Notes: generated by a model not told the origin, from the letters alone. A stretch of 64,000 nt of DNA from DASQBT01 sp963746955 (GCA_963746955.1 CAVVDR010000006.1:1-64000), one strand, 5' to 3'. Shown: positions 18,034-26,410, numbered from the stretch's first letter. Numbers and translations: made by a program.

Positions 18034-18126
18034 GGACTTTAACGTTCATTCACGCTTGCAACGACACGACCGCCCTGTGCGGCGCTCCTCCGGAGCGGGC
18101 AACATCGAAATCCGGGTGAACGCGCG
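18034..18126. mobile_element. Miniature inverted-repeat element, stop-codon family, copy B (degenerate)
   Basis: A 93-base piece between two CTAG sites (18030-18033 and 18127-18130). The left part shares TTCACGCTTGCAACG with copy A (TTCACGCCTGCGACG), and the right part has CGAAAT...GTGAAC. Both CTAGs hold stop codons, of the + strand permease and of the convergent - strand gene. Confidence 0.55.
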
Positions 18127-18525
18127 CTAGATGCAGGCCGGCTCCAGCTTCACGGGCAGGATGTTGGATTCGTTCACATTCTCGATCCATGCGAACATGA
18201 AATTCTCGAAGGCCAGGATGGGCGGGAAGCCATTAGTCATTTTTTCGATCTGGACGCAGGGTGTGGTGAAGACCACGGTCGGCTTCTGGTCATCCAGCAG
18301 ATAGATCTCCACCGGCAGGGGTGCGAGCGAAATTCTCTTTCCAGGGAAAGGCTGGGCCACAGTCGGCCCTGATGCCGCTGGCCCGGACGCTGTCGGCCGT
18401 GAGGCCGTCGATCCTGGCACTGTCGACTTCGGCAAGGGCTGTGCGTTTTCGGCATAGGCTGAACCGAAAAAACCTGAAAGTCCGATCAAAACGGCACAGG
18501 CAAGAAAGTTCTGCTTCTCGAACAT
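18127..18525 (-). CDS. Secreted protein of unknown function
   Basis: A 132-residue protein with a signal peptide (MFEKQNFLACAVLIGL to SAYA), a proline/serine/alanine-rich linker (ASRPTASGPAASGP) and a conserved-looking C-terminal half with VEIYLLDDQKPTVVFTTPCVQ and two cysteines. The start at 18525 is chosen over one ten codons upstream because GGAGACGACC directly precedes it and the signal peptide begins there. Family not recognised; probably periplasmic. Confidence 0.6.
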   Translation of the reverse strand: MFEKQNFLACAVLIGLSGFFGSAYAENAQPLPKSTVPGSTASRPTASGPAASGPTVAQPFPGKRISLAPLPVEIYLLDDQKPTVVFTTPCVQIEKMTNGFPPILAFENFMFAWIENVNESNILPVKLEPACI

Positions 18526-18687
18526 GGTCGTCTCCACGCATAAAGTGTCTTCCACCCCTTTCGGGCGGTGCTTTCTTTATAGCGGACATCCTGGATTCAA
18601 GCACTAATTTGTGGCCATGTGGCCTGTTGGCCGCGGCAAACGGGTATGATGCACGGTCCTAAACCTGACACCGAAAGGAAAACCTTC

Positions 18688-19038
18688 ATGAAAACCTTCT
18701 CCATACTTCTTGCCCTGGCCCTTTCGACTGCTGTCTTTGCCGCCGAAACCAAGGCCCCGATCAACCCCCACGCAGGCATGGGGATGCATGGATCGATGTT
18801 GAAGCAATCCGGCAAGGTGCTGAGTGTGATCGATGTGCCAAGCTACACCTATGTGGAGTTATCCCAGGGTCCGAAGACGATGTGGCTGGCCGCTACCACC
18901 GTGGCAGTGAAGAAGGGCGACGTGGTCCACTTCGATGACGGCATGGTGATGAGCAATTTCTACAGCAGGACGCTCAAGCGCACCTTCCCCAGCATTGTTT
19001 TCGTCAGTGGCCTGGTGGTCGACAAGGGCAAAAAATAA
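18688..19038 (+). CDS. Periplasmic OB-fold-like protein, NrfJ-type
   Basis: A 116-residue exported protein: signal peptide MKTFSILLALALSTAVFA, then a GKVLSVIDVPSYTYVELSQG ... KTMWLAATTVAVKKGDVVHF domain. This pattern matches small periplasmic proteins annotated as NrfJ-related or DNA-binding OB-fold like; their role is unclear. GAAAGGAAAA precedes ATG 18688. It runs away from the divergent secreted gene at 18525, sharing a 160-base promoter region. Confidence 0.65.
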   Translation: MKTFSILLALALSTAVFAAETKAPINPHAGMGMHGSMLKQSGKVLSVIDVPSYTYVELSQGPKTMWLAATTVAVKKGDVVHFDDGMVMSNFYSRTLKRTFPSIVFVSGLVVDKGKK

Positions 19039-19222
19039 ACCAGCAGGCCCAGGAATGACCCTGCTTTAGGGCAGCCGGTTTGGGGGTCCAGGTACCGGAT
19101 TGTCACCGCACTTCGTGCCTTTCAATGAAGGCGCGTGGCGCTGGACCCATCAGCAAATCCTTGCGTGCCGACCTGCGTTGCCGACCGCATAGCGAGATTC
19201 ACGCCGCGGCTGTTTGCGCCGA

Positions 19223-19486
19223 CTAGAGACTCCACGGCTTGGTCAGATTCCAGCCGATGCCGTGGCAGTAGATGCAGGGCACGCCATCAATCTTGCCGGT
19301 GCCGTCGCAGCTTGTGCACATCTTCCAGCCGGCGTCGCGGGTTGCGTTGGCAAAGCTGCCGCTGCAGCGGTGGCCATGCGAGATTCGCCCGCAGGGCTGG
19401 TTGATGGCTTCCATGCGGTAGGTGATCCCACCACAGGTTTTGCAGACACCGAGGGGACGCATTTTTTTGGCGTCACTCACGTGCAT
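19223..19486 (-). CDS. Small zinc-ribbon protein with DnaJ-like CxxCxGxG motif
   Basis: An 87-residue cysteine-rich protein. Pairs CKTC (15-18), C32, C41, CTSCDGTGK (57-) and CIYCHGIGW look like two zinc centres; the second pair matches the CxxCxGxG repeats of DnaJ-type zinc fingers. No J domain. A role in protein or RNA binding is possible but unknown. Its TAG stop lies in a CTAG, and the 13-base CCGCATAGCGAGA just beyond (near 19188) is shared with miniature element copy C, so 19039-19222 may be another decayed copy. Confidence 0.6.
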   Translation of the reverse strand: MHVSDAKKMRPLGVCKTCGGITYRMEAINQPCGRISHGHRCSGSFANATRDAGWKMCTSCDGTGKIDGVPCIYCHGIGWNLTKPWSL

Positions 19487-19529
19487 TGCTCCGCTGCGGA
19501 AGTCTGGCGCATGCGTTATCTTCGATCAG

Positions 19530-19708
19530 GGGTGTTAACGCCCATTTCGCGTCAGCGACGGGGCCAATTGGGGATGGGCTCCGCATAGCGAGACGCGCTG
19601 CAGCGTTGCGGCGATCGACAATGGAATAATCATCATTGCCGGCGCACCGTGCCTTGCATCCATCGCTTTTTCGCGGCAACGCAGGCGTGAAACAAGGGTT
19701 AGCACGCC
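19530..19708. mobile_element. Miniature inverted-repeat element, stop-codon family, copy C
   Basis: A 179-base element. The right end read in reverse (GGCGTGCTAACCCTTGTTTC) and the left end (GGGGTGTTAACGCCCATTTC) are related inverted repeats. The interior shares CCTTGCATCCATCGCTTT with copy A. The right flank CTAG (19709-19712) contains the TAG stop of infA; the left flank is TCAG. Confidence 0.65.
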
Positions 19709-19969
19709 CTAGTACTTTCTGTGTATGGCCGGGCGCGGCTGGGGGTTAGCATCCTTGTGACGAAAGTTGATGCGGCCTTTGGTGAGGTCGTAAGGCGACA
19801 TCTCTATGGTGACTTTGTCCCCGGCGAGGATGCGGATGCGGTGCTTTCTCATCTTGCCGGAGGCGTAGGCGGTAATTTCAATGCCGTTGAGCAGGGTCAC
19901 GCGGAAGCGGGTTTGCGGCAGCACTTCGCTGACAACACCCTCAAGTTCTACAAGTTCTTCTTTTGCCAT
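19709..19969 (-). CDS. infA: Translation initiation factor IF-1
   Basis: An 86-residue S1/OB-fold protein that binds the 30S A site during initiation. MAKEELVELEGVVSEVLP, VTLLNGIEITAYASGKMRKHRIRI and SPYDLTKGRINFRHK are diagnostic. The usual length is about 72; here a tail, KDANPQPRPAIHRKY, follows the RH end, as in second infA copies of some betaproteobacteria. ATG 19969 is used rather than one five codons upstream. The stop codon is within CTAG at the edge of miniature element C. Confidence 0.92.
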   Translation of the reverse strand: MAKEELVELEGVVSEVLPQTRFRVTLLNGIEITAYASGKMRKHRIRILAGDKVTIEMSPYDLTKGRINFRHKDANPQPRPAIHRKY

Positions 19970-20353
19970 GTTTTGATTCCTCATGCTTGGCCGACGGCGC
20001 GACCCTGCCGCGCGCCGGGGTCGTTGTTTGCAAAGGATCGCAGTGGGGCCTGCGGCGACCGCGCCCGGGCGCGGTCTGAATGCCCATGAGGAAAGCCAAC
20101 AGGATGCCCGAGAAGGGCGCGAGGGGACTGACCAAAAAGACCAATTCGTCCGCCAAGTATGAGGCCCGTGGCCTGTCTTGGCAAGGAAAGCGGTGACCGG
20201 CGGCCCGCAGGACGCGGGGCGGGTCGGGCTTGGCCTGGTCTGCCAAGACTGCCAGCCTGAGCCGAGCCGCCAGCTAGGGTTTCAAATGCGCGGAGCCCTT
20301 GGTTACAATCAGCCGCTTGAACCTCGGTGCTATGCCATCTCCTCAAGACCTTC
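19970..20353. other. Intergenic region between divergent infA and membrane-protein gene
   Basis: This 384-base stretch presumably carries both promoters. GTTACAAT near 20310 could be a -10 box for the rightward gene, and GCGCCCGGGCGC near 20067 is a palindrome. I see no convincing gene: frames on the minus strand are proline/arginine rich and look accidental. Confidence 0.4.
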
Positions 20354-20800
20354 ATGAATAGTTCCGAAGACCCGAGCCCTCCCCCGCCGCCACCCATACC
20401 GCTGCTTCATCTGCCGGAGATCAGGCCGCCGGAGTCGGCGTGGTGGCGCAACTGGAAGATCATGGTGCCGGTTTGGCTGGCAATTGTCGGCCTGGCATTG
20501 CTCGGCCTGCACTTTAACGTCGACCACCGGGTGATCGCCGGCACTGTGGTCGTGGTGGGGGTATTGTCCAACGCGTTTGCCTGGTTGGTCGGCATCGTCG
20601 TCATGGTGCCCATTATCGGCCCGTTGATCGTGAAGGTGCTGTCGATCGGGTTCATCTGGCTGCTCAATGCGATCGGCTACCTGGTGGCGCTGGTCGCCAT
20701 CCGGCGCGGCTACTCCAAGGATGTGCTGACCTATCGGGGGCTGACGGTCGCCCTGATCATCGGCATCGTGATCGGCTACATCATCGGCCGGCTGGTGTGA
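20354..20800 (+). CDS. Small multi-pass membrane protein, unrecognised
   Basis: A 148-residue protein. A proline-rich cytoplasmic-type N-terminus (residues 6-16) is followed by four hydrophobic segments (about 36-55, 62-80, 84-112, 128-147), the last rich in glycine and isoleucine (ALIIGIVIGYIIGRLV). I do not recognise the family. It ends 44 bases before the antiporter gene and may be co-transcribed with it. Confidence 0.6.
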   Translation: MNSSEDPSPPPPPPIPLLHLPEIRPPESAWWRNWKIMVPVWLAIVGLALLGLHFNVDHRVIAGTVVVVGVLSNAFAWLVGIVVMVPIIGPLIVKVLSIGFIWLLNAIGYLVALVAIRRGYSKDVLTYRGLTVALIIGIVIGYIIGRLV

Positions 20801-20844
20801 GCCTCCCGGCCTTGTTCGCCAAGTGCTCAAAGTAAACATCAGCC

Positions 20845-22110
20845 ATGACTCTGTTTCAGACGATCGCCGCCATTCTTTCCACCGCCGCGCTGGCCAATTA
20901 CCTCAATCACCGCTACCTGCGTCTGCCCGCCACCATGGGCCTGATGGTAATCGGCCTGCTGGTGTCGCTCGGCTTTGTGCTGCTGGGCAAGGCGGGCCTG
21001 ATCGACGTGGCTCATGCGGCGGGGTTCGTGCGCGGCATCGACTTCAGCGAAACCCTGTTGCACGGCATGCTGGCCTTTCTTCTGTTTGCCGGTGCGCTGC
21101 ATGTGGACCTTTCGGAGTTGCGCGAGCAGAAGGTCGTGATCGCGGTGCTCGCCACCTTGGGGGTGGTGCTGGCCACGTTTGCCACCGGCTGGTTGTTCTG
21201 GGTCGCAGCGTGGCTGCTTGGCTTCGACCTGCCCTTCATTTACGCGCTGCTGTTCGGCGCCCTCATTTCTCCCACCGATCCGATCGCGGTGCTGGGCATT
21301 CTCAAGCAGGCCGGCGCACCACGCAACCTGGCGATCAAGATTACCGGCGAATCCCTGTTCAACGACGGCATCGGCGTGGTGGTGTTTCTCACCCTGCTGA
21401 AAATCGCTTTGAGTGGTTCGCCCCCGGAGACCGGCGAAGTGGCCAGGTTCCTGCTGGAAGAGGCAGTCGGCGGCGCGGCGCTGGGTCTTGCGCTGGGCTG
21501 GGTCAGCTTCCGCCTGCTACGCTCGGTCGACGAGTATGCGGTGGAAGTCTTGCTCACTTTGGCGCTCGCCGCCGGCGGCTACAGTTTGGCCGAAGCGGTG
21601 CATGTGTCCGCGCCCATTGCCATCGTGGTGGCCGGCCTCGTGATCGGCAATCACGGCCGTGCGCTGGCAATGTCGGACAAGACCCGGGAGCATGTGGACA
21701 CCTTCTGGGAACTGCTGGACGAGATCCTGAATGCGGTACTGTTTGTGCTGATGGGCCTGGAGGTGATCGCGCTGACGTTGAAGGGAAGCTACCTCGCTCT
21801 GGGCGGACTGGCGATAGTCGCAGTGCTGGTGGGGCGCTTTCTCAGCGTGGGACTGCCGGTCGGGCTGATGCGCTGGCGCTGGAGTTTCAGCCCCGGTTCG
21901 GTGCGTATTCTCACCTGGGGTGGACTGCGGGGCGGCATTTCCATCGCCCTCGCCCTGTCCCTGCCGCCGTCACCGGAGCGTGACCTGATTCTGACCGCAA
22001 CCTACACGGTAGTGGCGTTCTCGGTGCTGGTGCAGGGGCTAACCCTCGGGCCGTTCATCAGGCGGCTGGCCAAGCGAGGTTCAAAATCCGGCAAGCGGAA
22101 CCTTGGCTGA
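20845..22110 (+). CDS. Sodium/proton antiporter, CPA1 (NhaP) family
   Basis: A 421-residue membrane transporter with 12-13 hydrophobic segments. The ion-binding core is visible: ALISPTDPIAVLGIL and TGESLFNDGIGVVVFL carry the ND-type motif of CPA1 exchangers; LTWGGLRGGISIALALSLP near the end holds the conserved arginine. It exchanges Na+ (or K+) for H+ across the inner membrane for pH and salt homeostasis. It lacks the large cytoplasmic tail of eukaryotic NHEs. Confidence 0.9.
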   Translation: MTLFQTIAAILSTAALANYLNHRYLRLPATMGLMVIGLLVSLGFVLLGKAGLIDVAHAAGFVRGIDFSETLLHGMLAFLLFAGALHVDLSELREQKVVIAVLATLGVVLATFATGWLFWVAAWLLGFDLPFIYALLFGALISPTDPIAVLGILKQAGAPRNLAIKITGESLFNDGIGVVVFLTLLKIALSGSPPETGEVARFLLEEAVGGAALGLALGWVSFRLLRSVDEYAVEVLLTLALAAGGYSLAEAVHVSAPIAIVVAGLVIGNHGRALAMSDKTREHVDTFWELLDEILNAVLFVLMGLEVIALTLKGSYLALGGLAIVAVLVGRFLSVGLPVGLMRWRWSFSPGSVRILTWGGLRGGISIALALSLPPSPERDLILTATYTVVAFSVLVQGLTLGPFIRRLAKRGSKSGKRNLG

Positions 22111-22126
22111 AATGAGCATGGCTCAC

Positions 22127-22345
22127 ATGAAATCTCCCCGATCAATGTGGTCTCCGGCGGTCATTCTGTCCGCTGTGCTCCTCTGCGGTTGCGCCGGTTT
22201 CTGTCGCGACACCTACAACGGGGTCCGTGCCCGCAACGAAGCCTTGCGCCATCCTGCCGGAGACAACCGGCCGGCCATGCCGGATTACGATACCTATCAG
22301 CGCGAACGGGACAAGCTGAAGAAGGACCAGGCCCCAGAAGAATGA
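22127..22345 (+). CDS. Small lipoprotein, unrecognised
   Basis: A 72-residue protein with a lipoprotein signal (MKSPRSMWSPAVILSAVLLCGC, lipid on Cys22) and a charged mature part YDTYQRERDKLKKDQAPEE. Starts further up (22112, 22118) are possible; 22127 gives the most normal signal peptide. It begins 16 bases after the antiporter gene, so it may be co-expressed. Confidence 0.6.
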   Translation: MKSPRSMWSPAVILSAVLLCGCAGFCRDTYNGVRARNEALRHPAGDNRPAMPDYDTYQRERDKLKKDQAPEE

Positions 22346-22439
22346 ATTGACGCGGCTGGAAATTGGCTGGCGGATTGCGGCCTACCAGGGACGCGCTGCC
22401 TACAATGAATAACGCTTCCGCAACCGGATTGCCTCGAGC

Positions 22440-23084
22440 ATGAACGATGGCCCCATCCTCTGGTATTTCGCCGACCCCATGTGTTCGTGGTGCTGGGGCT
22501 TTTCGCCGGTGATCGACGCGGTGCGCGAAGCTTATCGGGAGCGGGCAAAGATCTCCCTGGTGTTGGGCGGACTCAGGCCGGGAACGATCGAGTCGCTGTC
22601 GCCCCAGGGGCGGGAGGACATTCTGCACCACTGGCACCAGGTGCACGAGCGCACCGGGCAGCCGTTCAGGTTTGATCATGCGCTGCCGGAAGGCTTTGTG
22701 TATGACACCGAGCCGGCCTGCCGCGCGGTAGCCGCCATGGGCGAGCTTGACCCGGCGCTGATCTTTTCCATGTTCAAGGCCGTGCAATCGGCGTTCTATG
22801 CCGGTGGCCGGGATGTGACGCAGGCCGAGGTGCTGGCAGACCTGGCAACAAGCCTGGGAATGGATGCGCAGCGCTTTGAACTGGCCTTCGCGTCGCAGGC
22901 GACGAAGGCTCGCACCCAGGCCCATTTCCGCCTGGCCCGGGAACGGGGCGTAAGAGGCTTTCCCACCTTGCTATTGCAGAAGGAAAACGACTTTCACCCG
23001 ATCACCCGCGGCTGGCAGCCCCTCTCGGCCATCCGCGCGTCCATCGAGACCGGCCTGGGAAAGCAGACCCGCGCAGATCGCTGA
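22440..23084 (+). CDS. DsbA-like thioredoxin-fold oxidoreductase (FrnE-type)
   Basis: A 214-residue protein of the DsbA/FrnE family. The active-site motif is CSWC at residues 15-18 (ADPMCSWCWGFSP), and the cis-proline loop is VRGFPTLLL near 184. There is no signal peptide, so it acts in the cytoplasm as a disulfide or glutathione-linked oxidoreductase; related proteins occur as 2-hydroxychromene isomerase-like enzymes, but CxxC favours redox. Single gene. Confidence 0.85.
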   Translation: MNDGPILWYFADPMCSWCWGFSPVIDAVREAYRERAKISLVLGGLRPGTIESLSPQGREDILHHWHQVHERTGQPFRFDHALPEGFVYDTEPACRAVAAMGELDPALIFSMFKAVQSAFYAGGRDVTQAEVLADLATSLGMDAQRFELAFASQATKARTQAHFRLARERGVRGFPTLLLQKENDFHPITRGWQPLSAIRASIETGLGKQTRADR

Positions 23085-23231
23085 ACATTGTGTTTGCTGG
23101 GAGAGCGTCGGCCTTCCTGAAATTGGCTGGCGTGAGCGCAAAAGCCCGGATGAAATGATGAATTTCCTCTGCGGATGTCGATAATTCGGACAAATTGAGC
23201 TGCCTGCAGGGCCTGGATCGCGGCGCCCGCG

Positions 23232-23247
23232 TGGCACGTTTTCTGCA
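23232..23247 (+). promoter_or_regulatory. Sigma-54-type promoter, copy 1
   Basis: TGGCACGTTTTCTGCA has the -24 GG and -12 GC of RpoN promoters with the required 10-base spacing. It lies 46 bases before the ATG at 23293. A second copy lies at 23608. Confidence 0.55.
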
Positions 23248-23292
23248 CAGGTCATGGTTGACCGAACAAACCTAACCTTTGCCCGAAGAAAG

Positions 23293-23637
23293 ATGAATCC
23301 TACGCAAGCTCAGGAATTAAAAGTCCGCGAAGGACTGGCCCGTCTGCTTTTCAACAACGCCGGAGTCGCCCTCGTCACCAATCTGGTCAACGGGGTGATG
23401 TGGGAACTGGTGATCTGGACTTCACTCGGCTCCACGCTTGTGCTGGGCCGGTATGCCTGCCTGGGCCTGGCTATCCTGCTGCGCTGGCGGACGACGCTGG
23501 CCGATCGCAGGTGCGCTCAGACTGAGGCGGCCTCCGGAGCCCTGGTCGATCAATACACCCTGCGCGCCAGTGCAGCCCGTGGCGGCTCCAAGACCACCGC
23601 ACTGGCGTGGCATGGTTCGTGCAAAAGCCATGGTTGA
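23293..23637 (+). CDS. Partial tandem copy of a c-di-GMP protein's membrane N-terminus
   Basis: A 114-residue frame that repeats the start of the gene at 23669. AQELKVREGLARLLFNNAG matches AQELKVSEGLTRLLFDNAG, and LVTNLVNG, LLRWRTTLA and LVDQYTL recur. About 100 residues are shared at roughly 60 percent identity by eye. After LVDQYTLRASAARGG the match ends and the frame runs on to a TGA. It would be a membrane peptide without output domains. The copied unit is 376 bases and includes the upstream sigma-54-type promoter. It could be a relic or a dominant partner of the full protein. Confidence 0.6.
   Translation: MNPTQAQELKVREGLARLLFNNAGVALVTNLVNGVMWELVIWTSLGSTLVLGRYACLGLAILLRWRTTLADRRCAQTEAASGALVDQYTLRASAARGGSKTTALAWHGSCKSHG
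23608..23623 (+). promoter_or_regulatory. Sigma-54-type promoter, copy 2
   Basis: TGGCATGGTTCGTGCA keeps GG and GC 10 bases apart, in the same position (46 bases before the ATG at 23669 after allowing one base) as copy 1. The flanking GTGGCA and ATGGTTGAC are shared, so the promoter was duplicated with the gene start. Confidence 0.5.
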
Positions 23638-23668
23638 CTTGCCAACCTTAACCTCTGGCCAAAGACAA

Positions 23669-26410
23669 ATGGATTCTAAGCACGCTCAGGAATTGAAAGT
23701 CAGCGAAGGCCTGACCCGCCTGCTTTTCGACAATGCCGGCCTCGCCCTCGTGACCAATCTGGTCAACGGGGGACTGTGGGTGCTGGCGATCTGGAGTTTC
23801 CTGGGGCCCGCGCCAGCGCTCGGCTGGTATGTCTGCCTGATCCTGGTCACCTTCCTGCGCTGGCGGACGGTGCTGGCCTATCGCCAAAACAAGCCAACAG
23901 GCGAGGCCTCCAAGCGCCTGGTCGACCAATATACCCTGGGCGCCCTGGCGGCCGGCGTGATCTGGGCGGTGGCAGGCATCGTACTGATCCGCACCCACGA
24001 CCCCGCCCTGCAAGCGCTGGGCGGTTTTCTTCTGGGCGGCATGGCGGCCGGAGCGGCCGCCACCAGTGTCGCCAATCTTCCCACCTACTTCGCCTTGTCC
24101 CTGACCATGCTGGTGCCGATTGCACCGTTGCTCGTGCTGGAAGGCGGTGAAATGCCGCTGGTGATGGCGGCAATGACCATCACCTTCATCATTGTCCTCA
24201 ACAAGACGGTGCGTCAATCGCATGCCGCCTTGCGCCGTTCGCTGGCGCTGGGTTTCGAGAACGCCGGGCTGGTGCTGGAACTCGGGGATGAACTGGACAA
24301 ACGGGAGAAGGCGCAGGCCGGCCTGACGGAAAGCGAAGCCCGATTCCGTGCGCTGGCAGAGAGCACCGAAGCAGCCATATTCACCTACCGTGAGCATTTT
24401 CTTTATGTCAATCCAGCCTGCGAACGTCTGTGCGGATACAGCAGGGAAGAATTGAGCACGATGCCGTTCTGGGCGTTTATCCATCCCGAGCACTGGGACC
24501 TTGTCAAGAGCCGTGGCGAAGCGCGCCTCCACGGGGACGCAACGCCCATGCACTACGAGTTCAAGATTCTGACCAAGGACGGCGAAACCCGGTGGGTGTC
24601 CTTCAGTACCTGCCTGATCGACCAGGACGGCCAGCCGACCGGGCTGGTTTCCGCCTTCGACATCACGGCCCACAAGGCAGCGGAAGAAGCGCTGTTCCTG
24701 GAGAAGGAAATGGCCCAGGTCACCTTGAAGTCCCTGGGCGACGGAGTTATCACTACCGACCTGGAAGGGCACATCCTCTCCCTTAACCACGCAGCCGAGA
24801 CGCTGACCGGCTGGACCGAGACTGAAGCGCTGGGACATCGTTTTGGCGCGGTCCTTCGACTGTCTGCCCGCGATCACAAGGTCAGCTATTTTGATGATCC
24901 CATCCTGCTCTGCGTCAGCAGGGGGGAATCAGTCACCTATGGCACCCACCTGCAATTGCTGGACAAGGAAGGCGCCGACACCTATTCCGTGGAACTGACC
25001 ACGTCACCCATTCGCGACCGCTACGGGTCCATTATCGGCGCAGTGGCGATTTGCCACGATGTCTCCGAACTCAGTTACGTGGCCAGCCACGATGCGCTAA
25101 CCGGCCTGATCAACCGGCGGGAGTTCATGGCGCGCCTTGAGCATGCCATTGATCGAGCCCGGGTCGACCTGGCCGAGCATGCCTTGTGTTATATCGATCT
25201 TGACCAGTTCAAGGTCGTCAACGATACCTGCGGCCACGCCGCCGGTGACAAACTGCTGCAGGAGCTGACCGCTTTGCTCCATACCCAAACCCGCGAGGGG
25301 GACACGTTTGCCCGCCTGGGTGGCGACGAATTCGGCCTGCTGCTGCCTTATTGCCCGATGGAAAAGGCGACCGTGATCGCCGAAGCCATGCGCAAGCTGG
25401 TCAAGGATTTCCGGTTCAACTGGGGTGGTCGCGGCTTCGAGATCGGAGCCAGCATCGGTATCGTTCACATCCACAAAGACAGCGGCGACGCTGCCGAACT
25501 GCTGCGGTCAGCGGACTCAGCCTGCTACGTGGCCAAGGCCCATGGGCGCAACCGGGTGCATGTGTATCAGGAGGATGACCTTGAGGTGGCCGAGTACCAT
25601 CAGCATATCGCCTGGTTGAGCCGGATCCGCCAAGCCCTGGATCGGGACGAATTCGAGCTTCACTTCCAGACTATCCAGCCGCTAGGCAGACAGGGCGGGG
25701 AACATTTCGAGATTCTGCTGCGGCTGCGCGATGACCAGGGCAGGCTGATCCCGCCCGGCGCGTTCCTGCCCACTGCGGAGCGCTACGATCTGATGCCCAC
25801 CCTGGACCGCTGGGTCATCCGTACCGCTCTGGCGCGGCTGGCACCGCTGCTGCGGCAGGACAGGAGCAGGATATGCGCCATCAATCTGTCCGGCCAGTCC
25901 CTGGGCGATGAGCGCCTGGTGGACTTTATCCTCAAGGAGATCGCCACGCACGATGTTCCCCCTGGCACGCTTTGCTTCGAAATCACCGAAACCAGCGCCA
26001 TTTCCCACCTTGGGCATGCGCGCGAACTGGCACAGCGACTCAAGGCAGCAGGCTGTTCCCTGGCGCTGGACGACTTCGGCAGCGGGCTATCCAGCTTCTC
26101 CTACCTGAAGGAACTACCGGTTGACTTTCTCAAGATCGACGGCGCCTTTGTCAGGAACATCGAGCAAGATCCCGTCGACCGCGCAATCGTTTCCTCCATC
26201 GTCCAGGTCGCCCGGGCCATGGGGCGGAAGACCATCGCCGAGTACGTGGAAAATGCATCCTGCCTGGAATGGGTGCAGAGCTTGGGGGTCGACTACGCGC
26301 AGGGTTACCACATCTCACGGCCACGTCCGCTGGAGGAATTTTGCGTGGAGAACATGCAGGTTCACACAATCTGGCATGACAAACCGGCAGTTGTTCTGCA
26401 TATGCATTAA
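23669..26410 (+). CDS. Membrane PAS-PAS-GGDEF-EAL protein (c-di-GMP turnover)
   Basis: A 913-residue signalling protein. Residues 1-200 hold about six membrane segments of an unnamed sensor. PAS domains lie near 228-345 (YVNPACERLCGYSREEL, WVSFSTCLIDQDG) and 347-465 (GDGVITTDLEGHILSLN). GGDEF (470-625) has the intact motif RLGGDEFGLL near 550. The EAL domain (650-895) has EIL in place of EAL, but keeps NLSGQSL, FEITET, LDDFGSG and LKIDGAFV, so phosphodiesterase activity is plausible. ATG 23669 is chosen because the tandem upstream copy starts at the equivalent codon. Confidence 0.88.
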   Translation: MDSKHAQELKVSEGLTRLLFDNAGLALVTNLVNGGLWVLAIWSFLGPAPALGWYVCLILVTFLRWRTVLAYRQNKPTGEASKRLVDQYTLGALAAGVIWAVAGIVLIRTHDPALQALGGFLLGGMAAGAAATSVANLPTYFALSLTMLVPIAPLLVLEGGEMPLVMAAMTITFIIVLNKTVRQSHAALRRSLALGFENAGLVLELGDELDKREKAQAGLTESEARFRALAESTEAAIFTYREHFLYVNPACERLCGYSREELSTMPFWAFIHPEHWDLVKSRGEARLHGDATPMHYEFKILTKDGETRWVSFSTCLIDQDGQPTGLVSAFDITAHKAAEEALFLEKEMAQVTLKSLGDGVITTDLEGHILSLNHAAETLTGWTETEALGHRFGAVLRLSARDHKVSYFDDPILLCVSRGESVTYGTHLQLLDKEGADTYSVELTTSPIRDRYGSIIGAVAICHDVSELSYVASHDALTGLINRREFMARLEHAIDRARVDLAEHALCYIDLDQFKVVNDTCGHAAGDKLLQELTALLHTQTREGDTFARLGGDEFGLLLPYCPMEKATVIAEAMRKLVKDFRFNWGGRGFEIGASIGIVHIHKDSGDAAELLRSADSACYVAKAHGRNRVHVYQEDDLEVAEYHQHIAWLSRIRQALDRDEFELHFQTIQPLGRQGGEHFEILLRLRDDQGRLIPPGAFLPTAERYDLMPTLDRWVIRTALARLAPLLRQDRSRICAINLSGQSLGDERLVDFILKEIATHDVPPGTLCFEITETSAISHLGHARELAQRLKAAGCSLALDDFGSGLSSFSYLKELPVDFLKIDGAFVRNIEQDPVDRAIVSSIVQVARAMGRKTIAEYVENASCLEWVQSLGVDYAQGYHISRPRPLEEFCVENMQVHTIWHDKPAVVLHMH

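Noticed and set aside
19941..20397. Minus-strand frames upstream of infA
   Set aside because: Proline/arginine-rich, overlapping one another, no start context; treated as non-coding.
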